Shown in pieces: positions 1 through 10,309 of a stretch of 64,000 nucleotides of DNA. Origin of the DNA: Darksidea phi (taxonomy: Eukaryota > Ascomycota > Dothideomycetes > Pleosporales > Lentitheciaceae); contig JASJFT010000015.1 of assembly GCA_030770425.1 (NCBI GenBank), forward strand, positions 308,716-372,715, in the 5' to 3' direction. Position 1 is the first letter of the stretch; each line of letters starts with the position of its first letter. The notes under the pieces were generated by a model. The model made no database searches and was not told the origin of the DNA. It saw only the letters and a program-made list of their open reading frames with translations. The position numbers were made by a program, and so were the translations under genes.

Positions 1-413
1 GGGCGCATCGCCGCGGACACCCATGTGGATGTCCTTTCGAAACACGCTGAACTCTCTCCTCTTCTTCATCCTTAGTTTGGGCTTGGATGATACTGCTGTG
101 TGGACGGAAGTCTTGTTCGTAGCTTTATGCGCTACCGCTCCTGCGTCTTTGTTCGGCTGGAGCTGGAGGCACTCGACGGTGGAGAGCATAGTCATCATCT
201 AATGTCGAGTTAGCCATGGAAGCACACTAAGCAAACTAAATCTACCTCGCGATGGAAAACAGCCTGAGAAGCAGTAGCGGGGAGCATCTCGTGGACTTTG
301 CGAAGGGCGCGCTCGATATGCTGCCTCGCGCCGGGCTCACCGACGCACTTCTCAGGGGGCTTGGTGCTGTAGACTTCGCTCTTAGCGGAAAGGGGGTTCG
401 GAGTCGCAAGCAT
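1..413 (-). CDS. Partial two-exon gene at the left edge, unknown function
   Basis: Two open exons on the minus strand join in phase: 413-246 (56 codons from an ATG at 413) and 198 to the window edge (66 codons, no stop). The 47-nt intron 245-199 starts GTAGAT and ends GCTAAC-TCGACATTAG, a typical fungal branch site and acceptor. The frame also stays open upstream of 413, so the true start may lie further 5' or in another exon. The predicted product is hydrophilic and basic, with a KKRRE cluster, and matches no family I recognise. The 3' end is outside the window. The splice signal is good; gene identity is unknown. Confidence 0.4.
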
Positions 414-836
414 ATTTTGTATGAGGTTGCGATTTCGGGAGCGAGTGAAGTCTTCATTGACAGTGGGTATCCTGGGATGCCCATAATATAGTGGTGTTTT
501 TAGGCTCGAGAATGGATTTTTCGGCGGTGACGGGATCTTGTTGAGGCAGATGCAGCGAAAAGAAACCTAGAAGTGGGTAGCTAGGTAACAACGATGAATA
601 GTGATACGAAGGGGGGAGAGGGAAAGAACCAAAGGCGCATGTCTGTAGCATAGCCATAGAGATTACCAGTCCAGTCCAACGAGTGCACTCAAAGTCTCGC
701 AACGCATCTACTGGTCAAGAATACGCCCTAATACATTGCCGTGATCATCATGCGCTTTTCATTATCCTATAGATTCGTCCCATATTGTGTTGCTATCGTG
801 GGTATCGTCCCGTCGCCCTCGATCATCACCCATCGC

Positions 837-1339
837 TCATAGCTCGTCTTTGCCAACGCCGTCAATTGATACCAGCTCCGACTCGAAGACTGCGCATTGT
901 TAGCATGTCTCTTCCCTTTCGCCAGAGGTTGACTTGCCCAAGACCGAGTTCGCAGGAATGGGCCCCATGGCGCGCGACCCATAGGCCCAGTCAGGCTGAA
1001 TGGTCAGCTTGCGCTTCTCGCCTGGGCACATATCCAACAGGCCCTGATCCCAGCCCTTGATGACTTGGCCCTGTCCGACGGTGAAGCTGAGGGGCTGGCC
1101 GCGGTTGTACGAAGCGTCGAACTCGCTGCCGTCGCTCTCGAGGGTGCCGCGGTAGTGGACATTGATCTTGTCGCCGGCCTTGGTCTTGCGGTTGCACTCG
1201 GCGGCCGTGATGACTTCGGTTTTGAGGTGCTGGGCAATTGTTAGCCGTCTGTCGCTATCAGACCCCGAGACACTACCTCGTTATTGATGATGTCGGCCAT
1301 GGCGGCCGTGGCGAGCGCGAGGAGGACGGCAATCTTCAT
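837..1339 (-). CDS. FPR2: FKBP-type peptidyl-prolyl cis-trans isomerase, ER lumenal (FKBP2/FPR2)
   Basis: Three exons: 1339-1277, 1229-938 and 889-837, giving 135 residues. The start [16 protein letters not shown] is a signal peptide. The FKBP core follows ([18 protein letters not shown], then a [20 protein letters not shown] segment), carrying the residues that line the prolyl-isomerase/FK506 pocket in this family. The protein ends VGKDEL, a canonical ER-retention signal, so it should assist folding in the ER lumen. Intron 1 is GT-AG. Intron 2 (937-890, 48 nt) is GC-AG with a GCAAGT donor and a CTAAC branch site, and is required to reach the KDEL tail. Length and motif order match the FKBP2 family. 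The 5' end is divergent from the HET relic. Confidence 0.93.
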
Positions 1340-1609
1340 GGTTGATTGAGTATAGCCTTTGGTATTGCAATTGCGTCTTCTGTATGACTTCGCTGTCAAG
1401 GGCAACTCGATGCTTTGAAGCGGGGAGCCACGCCAAGACGCGGTGCCTGAAAGGTGGCCCCAAGAACGCCGCCAAAGCTTGATCTCCGCTCCACCAAAGC
1501 GCCAGCGGCTATGTCTTCTCATTGAAGACAAACACCACGGACTTTGAATGGGAATTGGAGACTTCTCACATGCCAATCTGTGATGCACATCCGGAGTCGG
1601 GACGCTGTC

Positions 1610-2000
1610 AAGGTGACCCGAGAACTTTGGCGTTCTCTATCTCTGGATCGACTCACTCTGCATCATCCAATACGGAGACGATGGCGAGGACTGGAATCGT
1701 GAAGTTGGCCGAATGGCAAGCGTCTTTTCGGAAGCTCACTGCACAATCGCTGCAACTGCGGCAATCGACTCCCACGCAGGGTTTCTCGAGCGCGGCATAA
1801 ACCCTAAGTACGTCTATGTTCAAGATGTTTCAAGCAAGCAGTCCTATAACTATCAGCACTGATATAGATGATTTTGACAATAATGTGTGCAAGGCTCAGC
1901 TCAACACGCGAGCATGGGTAATGCAAGAAGGGGTTTTGACGCGACAGACAGTCCACTTTAGCGCCAATCAGATATACTGGGAATGTGCCCAAACACTAAC
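1610..2000 (+). pseudogene. HET (heterokaryon incompatibility) domain relic
   Basis: The translation contains the HET signature YLWIDSLCIIQ near 1640, followed by a WNREVGRMASVF segment and IAATAAIDSHAGFLERG. This frame hits a stop near 1863. The domain continues in another frame (LNTRAWVMQEGVLTRQT, then FSANQIYWEC) to about 1990. So a frameshift lies around 1840-1870, and neither a clear start nor the rest of a HET protein is present. Intact HET proteins act in non-self recognition and cell death; this fragment should not be functional. It runs directly into the kinase-like remnant downstream. Confidence 0.75.
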
Positions 2001-2061
2001 CCACCTCCCCCAGAGCGCGCTCCACATCCCCGACTTCTTCCCCACCTACGACCCCGATACC

Positions 2062-2676
2062 ATGCTAAAGTACGCTCCAGACACAGACACAGACGCGCCG
2101 CCGCCGTACTACAAACAGCAGCGAATCCTCCGAAGCAACACCTTCCTCGCCGACCCCTCGCGCTTCGCCGTGCTGACGCGCAACGAGATAGGCGTATGCG
2201 AGATGCTGCGGCGGCATCCGCACGCCAACACGGCCGCGTATCGGGGCTGCAGCACGATGGAGTTCAGAGACAGAGTCGAGCGCGTGACGGCGCTCGTGTA
2301 CGCGCGGTACGACATGAATCTCGCGGAGTACATGGCGGACGAGCTGCTAGAGATGGAGCAGATACCGTTCATACTAGCCAGTGTCGAGCGCGCGATGAAG
2401 CACCTGCATGGGCTGGGCATTGTGCACTGCGACCTGTAGCCACGAAATATATTCCTCAGGTTGAAGGCCTCGTACGGGGGAAAGAAGGTAGCGGAAAGCG
2501 TGGTGCTGGGGAATTTCGACTCGGCGCTCAGGGAAGGCGACGTGATTGAGCTGAAGCATGCGACGAGGTTCTGGTGGCCGGAGCAAGTGCAATACGGTGA
2601 TGTGGCGAGGCCGGCCGTTGACGAGTATAGCTTCCGACAGCTGCGGCCGTGGCTGGTTACGCATGCGTCCGAGTAG
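2062..2676 (+). pseudogene. Protein-kinase-like gene with an in-frame stop in the catalytic loop
   Basis: From an ATG at 2062 the frame encodes a kinase-fold C-lobe: MKHLHGLGIVHCDL, then TAG at 2437-2439, then PRNIFL in the same frame, followed by VVLGNFDSA (the DFG-equivalent, here NFD) and a C-terminal DEYSFRQLRPWL segment ending at a stop at 2674-2676. In kinases the residue after HxDL is usually Lys, so the stop replaces a catalytic-loop codon. The Asp-to-Asn change in the metal-binding motif suggests the family member was already catalytically degenerate. The frame is also open upstream into the HET relic. A sequencing error at the TAG cannot be excluded. Confidence 0.65.
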
Positions 2677-3425
2677 GAGGGAGGTTATTCTGAGAAGAGT
2701 AGAGATGGAGCCTTGGATCATGGCTTTACCTGTCGAATGAGCATCAAGGCTCGACGGCTACCAAATGAAGCTCAGAAGATTGAATGATGAGAAGTTACTT
2801 CCGCGAAATGCGTGATTGTCCAGGCCCTGCGGTCACTCTGCAGTGGCATCCGGACGTACATGAATTCATGCCTCTAGCGGACAACATGAGAGACCGGGAT
2901 CCGAAATGAGTCAAGTATCAGAAAGGATCGGACTGGGCACGTTGCTCAAACAGAACATATTGAAGATGCGGATGCGGGAAGCCATCGTTTGACGAAGGCT
3001 CGGCCGTTGAGGATGTCACACGTCAAGAATCGGAAAGAGTTTACATCTTGGCGGCTACGTTCTGTGCTGGGTTTGAGCGGTATGTTGAGTTAGAGGGTGC
3101 TGCCTAGCGGACTTCCGCGATTTAAGTGCATGGGTAAGAGACAGTGAGCTGCACCATCGTGCAAAGATCCCGAAACGGCAAAGAAATGTCTCACCGATGG
3201 TTATGCACATTCTAGATTAGTAATATTAGAACCCCCAGCAAGCACTGTTGAACGTGATTCAACAAGTATGGACACTTCTCAGTTGCTAAGAAATCTTATG
3301 GCTTGTATGGTAAATCACTCTGATCTGATCAGCAGTCTGCACCCGCAGGCCCATAGAACATAATCTGATTTTCCGAGGAAGCCTAAGTTTTGACGCGCAT
3401 CCCCAATCCAAACCGACTTACTATA
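2677..3425. other. Intergenic, no gene seen
   Basis: Stops occur in all frames and there is no domain-like translation. It probably holds the 3' flank of the CorA-like gene and decayed sequence. Confidence 0.5.
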
Positions 3426-5160
3426 CTACCTCGAATCGAAAATGGACGCAATTCGAACAAATAATACGGTGGCGACATGATAGCACAGAACCCCAGCTGC
3501 TCCAAAACCAAGAACCTTCAATCCGATAACTATGTCCTTCAGCATCCCCACAAGAAAGGAAGCCAATGCCACAAGCCACAGCATTCCCACAGCCACAGCC
3601 TCGACCGTATTTACCAGAAAACTTTCCCTAGCGACGATCCTGCCGTATGTAAATTGCACATAGATGTCCAGCGCCTCTTTCCCAAACCGGGTTAGGAAAG
3701 CTAGCAACGCAGCAAGCGCTCCGAGAATTACTACCACTCCGACGAAATCGTATAACAGAAGATTGAGGTCAGCGACCCTGGTTTGCATGCTCAGAACACC
3801 AGTGGCTAACGACAAAGGTAGGAAAATAGCCGCGAGGATAGTGAGCTGCGCAACATCTTGCGCCTGCTTTCTGTTTTCCTGCTCGATTTTGGTGCTGTAT
3901 ACTTGCTCAAACCGTGTCTGTGCACGTTGTAAGACATCTTGGTAGTAGCGACAGTCTTCTTCAGAATCAGCGAGACGGACTTCAAGTGGCTTCGGAACGG
4001 GTTTCGGAGCAGTCAATCCGATTCTGCGCCGCAAGTAGGATAGGGCATATGAGCCAGCTTCGACTGCAAATCGTACCCTGCGTAGGGTCACCAGGCCACT
4101 CTCAAGCACTGGAAGGCCGCATAAATCCGATATTTTTCCATCCAATCTCTTCCTGGGAACGCAGAGTTAGTAGATGTAAGTAGGGAGTCGGAACATGTGG
4201 GTACATACGAGTCGTAGGTCATTTGAGACACCAACTCGCGAGAATACGACATTAATCCGTCGAGATTAACCGTAACCGCCTCCAACAGTAGCATTTCGAT
4301 TATTCCTTCCGTATTGGTACGTTGCAGGCATTTCAGCTTGAGGAGCGAGCAAAGAGAGGTATCAAGCTTTCGTAGGAAAGTCCAACTGGCGTTCGCGCAA
4401 ATGGTCTCTGGCCGGCGTTCTTTATACGCGCAGGGAGAGCGAAATACCACTATAAGATCGCAGCATTAGAGAGAAACTCCTTTCTTAGTCAAAATATGAT
4501 AATGAACTCACGAATCGAACCTTGGCCACTGCCATCATTCGAAGCCAAGATGAGAACCGTCTTCTTTTCGTATCTCACCCACTGTTCTAGACCCGACTCG
4601 TATTTAGGCCAGTGCATGCATCTGTTGCTGTGGTACTGGAAGTTCTGCATCGAAAAATAGCCTTTGTCCGAGTTTCCCGGTATCAGATTCCTAAGTGCGG
4701 GTATTTGATAGCCGACATCACCTTCGTTCAATGGCGCATTGGGAAGTGAGTACAGTGCGCATTCAGAAGAGATGTATCGGTCATCAAAGCAACTGGGGAT
4801 CTCTGGACTGTGTTCGGAATAGTTGTTGTCCGATGTCCCATCTAGGACAACCCGTATGGTGTGTTGCTCCTGAGGAGGAATTGTACGTAAGAATTGGTCC
4901 AGCCCATCTTCAGTGTACCATTCCCAACTGGCTAATATGCTGGAGGTTGTGGTTGATATGTCTAGCACCTTAAAGAAAATGCGTCGTCTTGACTCTTCGG
5001 GTAATGCGTTGGGGTCTTTTGATTTTCCTTCCTCGAGTTGAACTATGGACTCGCAGGTGGGCGAAGGAGAGAGCTCTTTGCTCGAAGAAAATTGTCTCTC
5101 TAGGTAGCTTGACCATGACACAGACGCAGAATTGCGGTCAGCCTCGGTTGATAAAGGCAT
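3426..5160 (-). CDS. CorA-like multi-pass membrane protein
   Basis: Three exons (5160-4512, 4449-4209, 4152-3426) join in phase to 538 residues. Introns are GTGAGT...TTATAG and GTATGT...TTCCCAG, the second with a CTAAC branch point. The first ~390 residues are soluble and mixed alpha/beta. A helix (about 360-400) leads to a hydrophobic segment with IFLPLSLATGVLSMQ, the position of the CorA/Alr1 pore segment (IFLPLTFITGxFGMN in fungal CorA-like proteins). Further hydrophobic segments follow at about 425-448, 470-490 and 500-525, more than the two of bacterial CorA. The pore-lining GMN triplet is not conserved (LSM), so magnesium transport should not be assumed. Such proteins are widespread in Pezizomycotina and mostly uncharacterised. 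Confidence 0.75.
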
Positions 5161-6009
5161 GGCGAAAGATTTCGATAAAGAGTCAGGGAGCCCAAAAGGG
5201 ACCGAAGATGAGATGATTTTGTGGGGAACGTGGAAATAAGATTGAAAGGCTCGAAAAGAGCAGATGGATTACGTGTTTATATTGTATTTACGGCCGGTGT
5301 GGGTCGAATCAACTTCTACACAGGCTTGCTAAACAACGACACACATCTCCTTATTCCAGCCTTATTTGGGCAGGCGAAAGCTCCGACTGATACTTTGGCC
5401 CGTTTCAAGGCTCGCCAAATTTCTTTTGCAAAACATGAAACGTGTCTTCAGGGGGCGAAAATGTCCACTTCTGACCGGGGCGTGAACATAAGCATGCAGG
5501 AGGCTGGTCCGTGCACGTTTGAGGTAGATGCACATGAATTCCGGTCAGCTTACAAGACATCATCATACAATAAAATCCTTGGTGTGTCTAAACGTGCAAA
5601 GACTGCAGCAGCTTAAACACACGCTCGGCTCACCGCTTGACAGAGAAAGTGGATGTCACGTGACTACCTACCAGTCCCTAAACTACTTTATATGTAATAT
5701 GTCTTAAGTATAGAATTACTATTTCTACTAACGGAGTATGTAAGTAGTAATAACCACTTATAACTTTCTTTCTAACTACTTTTAATCTACTAAAAGTAAG
5801 AACTTAAAGGCTACGCTAGAAGAAGAGCTGCTTACGGCACTATAGCTAATTATATAATAGCTTCTACAACTCCCTAACAGAGCGTAAACTACCGACAGCG
5901 GGAAATGCCATGCAGAATTCGTGCGGCCAGGCCTTTACTCGGTACTGTACTAACTCCGCATCTGAACCAGTATTTGGGTAGGGTGAGGCGCTAACGCATC
6001 GCTGAGCCT
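5161..6009. other. Intergenic with AT-rich island (about 5685-5890)
   Basis: A 131-codon open frame at 5221-5616 has no domain character. From about 5685 the composition drops sharply to AT-rich sequence with many stops, such as TATATGTAATATGTC, consistent with a mutated transposon remnant. No terminal repeats could be assigned. Confidence 0.5.
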
Positions 6010-6745
6010 ATCTAAGTAGTAGTCGGAGCGTTCTTCAGAAGCCTGGGGTACAGAAGAAACCCTTCAATCCCCTCAGTGCTTGTCTCAAGACTCTCCTCAG
6101 CCGAGTTCAACAGCTTCGCAACAAGCTCGTTCATCCCGGCGTCTCTCGCTTGCCGAACCCAATCGGCCATGGGAATGCTCTTGATACCTAACCCTCCATC
6201 CTATTCACCCTCATCGCCATCATTTCCACCAACAAGAACCTGCATAGGGATGACCATTTCGCCAGAGTGATGCACGAACTTTGGTCTACTCTGCTCAGCA
6301 GGGACGTTACCTCACACGTATTCCAAAATGCCAGCGGCAGCATTGTTGACGTCGATGAGGTCTGCATATCCTCCCCCGTTCCACTGTGTGCCATTTGCGT
6401 TGCGGAGTACAGGCACGGCCTGAAGCTTTAAAGAGTACTTGAAGAGGCTAGCCATCAGATCCGTGGGCGCAGAGTCATCGCCCATGATGCTAGATGGCCG
6501 ATGGATCCATATCGGTAGGCCGGAAAGCCGACTCACTTTTTCAAGGTAGACTTGACTTGCCCATTTAGATGCGACGTACCCATCCGTGCCGTCAGTAGGC
6601 GGACGATACGCAGATGCCGATACCTCGGAAAACTTTTCCAGACCGCTCAGATGCGCGACACAAGAGGTGGAGATACAGTGGAAAGGCAGCCACCGCGCAT
6701 GTGCCAGGCGGACGAGCTCCTTGGTCGCGTTCGCGACTTATTATT
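6010..6745 (-). pseudogene. Relic of a PKS/NRPS-type thioester reductase domain
   Basis: Minus-strand translation gives an NAD-binding-4/thioester-reductase sequence: KELVRLAHARWLPFHCISTS, then AYRPPTDGTDGYVASKWASQ (Tyr-x-x-x-Lys catalytic pair), SGLPIWIHRPSSIMGDD, and a C-terminal tail ending LLKNAPTTT. In-frame stops interrupt it at about 6313-6315 (TGA) and 6208-6210 (TAG), and the Rossmann N-terminus is missing (TAA TAA just upstream). These domains release polyketide/peptide chains reductively in fungal megasynthases; no partner domains are present. It is a dead fragment of a lost megasynthase or stand-alone reductase. Confidence 0.75.
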
Positions 6746-7058
6746 GACGAAGCGCATCGGAAAGGAGTGGGTATGTCCATGCATTTCTCAGTGTTCCGCT
6801 CTATCGTACACGGCGCCTCCATTGTACACGGTGAAAACCCGCATACCATGAGTCCATTCACCAACGAGCTCCAATTACGCCTCGTATTGTGTATTTACAA
6901 AATTTCCAACGCAAGCCTGTACTCACTTTAAAAACTTCATCATTGAGGCCATGCAAGATCTTCTCTGCAATGCGCAACCCAAAACATACTGTAACTTAGG
7001 AACATACTACACCAACTCAATCCAGCAAGCGATACCGATATCCTGCTATTCCTCCAGC

Positions 7059-8153
7059 ATGTCGAAGAAAGCTTCTACTTCTCTTGACCAGATCGAAGAG
7101 TCCATTCCGCTCACCCCTGCCTTCGCTCCGGCTGCCAAATCTACGCCAGAAGCCAAAGCCCCAGAGGTCTCCCCTTCCACTTTGCCTCCATGCGGTTTAG
7201 CGTCCCCTCCCGTGCAAACCATTCCGCAGACGTCGGGTCTAGCCGTAGACGAAGCTTCCGATGAGTCCTTGAGCGATCTCCTATACATAGGCCTGCACGG
7301 TCATCCATCACCTGAGGGCTGGAACTCTTCAAATGGGAACGGAGACACTGCCGCACTTGGCAAGACTACAATGGTTGAGACCTCAATCGCGTTAAAGGAC
7401 GGTAATGAGCATCGCATTCGAAGCCCCGCGACTTCGACCTCGACTGCAGCGGGTAGTACCGACAGGGACGAGAAGCGTGCCCATGAAGACAAGGGAGCGC
7501 TTACGAAAACTACCAAGCGCAAGACCCGAGATGAAGTAGAACCCACTGCAAGGAAGCGTCCTGTATGCTCTACTGCACCCAGACTCGCTGTGTCTAGAGC
7601 TCAAGGTGCGATGCAACCCACTCTAGAGCCTACACCTGAAAGACCTACTGCTGCAAAGCCCAATGCTCTCGCTAGAACACTTACGACCGCGAATTTTACT
7701 CCGGTCGCCGAGTCGAAAATTACTGCTGCGGACATTGTAGATCAGATACTCCAGAAGACGCCGAGGGCTTCAACGCAAAAGTCCACCTCCCCAGCCGCAA
7801 CAGAGCCTGAAATGGGGGAGCGTATTGCCACGCAGACATTTATCTCCACTACGTCTGCTTCAGTTACTAGGCCCGCCCCGATTGCAAAGTCTGCTCCAGC
7901 TACGAAGCCTGTTCCGACCGCAAAGACCTCTTCGTTTGCAAAGACTCCTGTCGGCAGCAAAGCCAAGACATCAAAGCCAGTCTTGAATAAGAAATTCGCC
8001 AAGTCCGTGGGTGTAAATGTCTCCAAGTTAAAGAAGTCGAATGCCGACGGGGAGCCGATGCCGCTATCCGCTACGGCGTCGAAGCTTTCACCGGCCCAGC
8101 TTGCAGCACGTAAAGCGGCCAAGCGCCAGCCTGCTAAAGAGGCTCAGGAGTAA
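7059..8153 (+). CDS. Disordered Ala/Thr/Pro-rich basic protein, unknown function
   Basis: Single-exon frame of 364 codons from the ATG at 7059; an ATG at 6951 would add 36 residues but lacks the low-complexity composition of the rest. The protein is dominated by Ala, Thr, Pro, Ser and Lys, with no predicted globular domain. A basic bipartite cluster TKRKTRDEVEPTARKRP near residue 150 looks like a nuclear-localisation signal. The C-terminus has repeated xxKPxPTAK-like segments, an SKLKKS motif and a basic tail. It is the first of five co-directional genes of similar character. I recognise no family. Confidence 0.65.
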   Translation: MSKKASTSLDQIEESIPLTPAFAPAAKSTPEAKAPEVSPSTLPPCGLASPPVQTIPQTSGLAVDEASDESLSDLLYIGLHGHPSPEGWNSSNGNGDTAALGKTTMVETSIALKDGNEHRIRSPATSTSTAAGSTDRDEKRAHEDKGALTKTTKRKTRDEVEPTARKRPVCSTAPRLAVSRAQGAMQPTLEPTPERPTAAKPNALARTLTTANFTPVAESKITAADIVDQILQKTPRASTQKSTSPAATEPEMGERIATQTFISTTSASVTRPAPIAKSAPATKPVPTAKTSSFAKTPVGSKAKTSKPVLNKKFAKSVGVNVSKLKKSNADGEPMPLSATASKLSPAQLAARKAAKRQPAKEAQE

Positions 8154-8875
8154 CGACCGCTGAGAGTACTCGGCCATGATCGAGGTACTGAGGTGCCATG
8201 ATCGACCCAGTTGGATTGCTAGATCTAAACCACGGTTAGGGTTAATTATTGCGCCTAATTGTTTGCGATACAATAGCGGAGTTGGTAGGATTGATAGAGT
8301 TACCACCCACCCCCCAAATCCTCATACCAAGTCTTGATCTTTTTGCACCCACTCTTTCTGTCTGTCAAGACTAGAATCTATTCTCTCTTCATTCGCATAG
8401 AGATGGAAATCCCTAAACACCATCGTCCCCAAGTTCCTCCCCGTAATAAATCCGTGCATTGTTGTAGCTCATAACCATATTATAATTTTCGGTCGTTGTT
8501 TTCACGGCACAACAGCATTGACGTGGACATGAACCATAGATGCTATCTAGGCAACCAAACATCCCCGCCCTACTCGACCCAACAAGCCGTAGCTTAGTCA
8601 CAAGTGGAGTTAAAACAGTATTTTCCCTCCCGTGATGTTGGCGCGTATCTTGATGTTTCCCCCTATATAATGCGAGCTTTCAAGCATTCTTGACTTTAGC
8701 CTTACACGATCAAGTTCCACTTGCACAACACCCGTCACAATAACAACCACCACCCCTTAGCCAAGCAACTCTCATCTGGTCCCAAGGCCATTCACCTGCT
8801 TGATAAATTCACCTGCACCTAACAAACCTGAACTTTCACCAACCCTTCCGGCAGCGCACCATTACAAAGATCAGC
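8154..8875. other. Intergenic/5' flank
   Basis: No convincing coding sequence. The pyrimidine/CA-rich stretch at about 8700-8860 is typical of a fungal promoter and leader for the gene starting at 8876. Confidence 0.5.
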
Positions 8876-9592
8876 ATGTCTCCTTCAAACACTTTCAAGA
8901 AGCGAAGCGCCGCCGCCGCCTTCGACTGTGGCGTAGCCGTCTTCGATGCCGTACGTCAGCAAGGCAAGTTTGAAAAGGAGGAATCGGCAGATACCGCGCG
9001 CCGGAGAGCACTACAGCAGCTAAAGGCCAATAGGGCGAAGAAGTTGAGATGTGATAGTGGTATATCTGCTAGCGAGTCAGAAGCTAGTCAGGAGTCTGAT
9101 ACTAGCGATGCTGCAGATGGCAGGCAGTCGCAGCAGAAGCTCAAAGAAATCGTCGCTGCTAAGTCGCATGCTGGTGCGACTGGCATCGCCGACTCGTCCC
9201 CAGCTGCGACAACTTCCCCGGCGCCGCTCCCAACCTTTGCATCACCCACCGCCTCAAAATCTGCTGTCACCACGGAGCAGCAGCCTACAACTCGTCGCTC
9301 AGACGCAGCATCAACCCAGACAAAAGGCGTAGCCCGCCCTGTCGTCCGGAAAGCTCCTGCGTTAGAGCACAAAATCGCGACACCTATTAGCAAGTGTCGG
9401 GTCAAAGCGAGTACAGCATGCCCCGGAAGCCGTATTCCGAAAAATATGACCACTACGACTATGATCCCACGGAGCGCTGCGTCGAACAAGCGGGGTCGCC
9501 TCGGTGAGAGGGGCGGTTTTGTGAGCCATGCTGCGGAGCCGGCAAATCGGTATCAACTTTCGAAACCGGCGAAACGGAGGGGAATATTGTGA
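8876..9592 (+). CDS. Small disordered basic protein, unknown function
   Basis: Open frame of 238 codons starting MSPSNTFKKRSAAAAFDCG. A charged N-terminal helix (residues about 35-60, RRRALQQLKANRAKKLR) precedes a Ser/Ala/Thr-rich middle and a basic C-terminus ending SKPAKRRGIL. The ATG follows a CA-rich leader. No domain or family is recognised. Composition (Ala, Ser, Lys, Arg) and orientation match its neighbours, suggesting a group of nuclear, intrinsically disordered proteins; this is inference. Confidence 0.6.
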   Translation: MSPSNTFKKRSAAAAFDCGVAVFDAVRQQGKFEKEESADTARRRALQQLKANRAKKLRCDSGISASESEASQESDTSDAADGRQSQQKLKEIVAAKSHAGATGIADSSPAATTSPAPLPTFASPTASKSAVTTEQQPTTRRSDAASTQTKGVARPVVRKAPALEHKIATPISKCRVKASTACPGSRIPKNMTTTTMIPRSAASNKRGRLGERGGFVSHAAEPANRYQLSKPAKRRGIL

Positions 9593-10309
9593 ACTGCTGG
9601 ACCTAGTAATTTGATATTACGTGATCATAATTATGGTTATTTCTTTTTAGAGTCTCATAGAGACTCCCACTGTGCAAATCCAGAACAAATAGTTATTCAT
9701 TGTACAGAATGGATGACTTTAACACAAATTCTCCCTTTCGCCTAGTCAACAGTGCTCTAATGCGAATATATCGAGTGAGGTGCAGGTTCTTACACAGCAG
9801 GGACAATCTGAGAGCATAAGTAGATCGTAAGTAGATCAAGTCATTTTCAGGAATCCTTCCTCCGGTTTCGAGATTTCGTCACTTCATTCGCATCACAGCG
9901 AGATCACCGCCCCCACAAGAGGCTATATTATTTTTAGACCCAATAGTAGACCAGCAATTAATAGCAGTGAAGAAGTCCGTGGTAACCCGATTAAGTATTG
10001 TTCGGTCGACTGCTTGAGGGTACGATAGCTGGGAGTTTGTGAAAAGCGAAGCTACGATCATTTGCCCACCGTATTGTGTAATGACAGATTTTAATCCATA
10101 CCGCTTCACCACGAATATCATGCGCACACGCAACAGTCCAGAGTCGACTAAGTGAGTTCTCATTTCGCCTACTGAGTTATATCTACTCACTTCCCTTGTA
10201 CAGCCACTTCAGACCCAACTCAACATAGTCAAAAAGTCAACGATTATCATCTTCCTTATCCCTGTAACGTGGAGGACTTCTCAGGCACCAACCTTCTACC
10301 TCAACCGCC
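9593..10309. other. Intergenic
   Basis: AT-richer sequence with no supported gene; the last ~100 bases are the CA/CT-rich leader of the gene at 10310. Confidence 0.5.

Noticed and set aside
1983..2549. 188-codon Arg/Ala-rich frame
   Set aside because: Frame shadow of the GC-rich kinase-like sequence; the +1 frame carries the recognisable motifs.
5221..5616. 131-codon plus frame downstream of the CorA-like promoter
   Set aside because: No domain character; it lies in the divergent 5' flank next to an AT-rich relic and has composition typical of chance frames.
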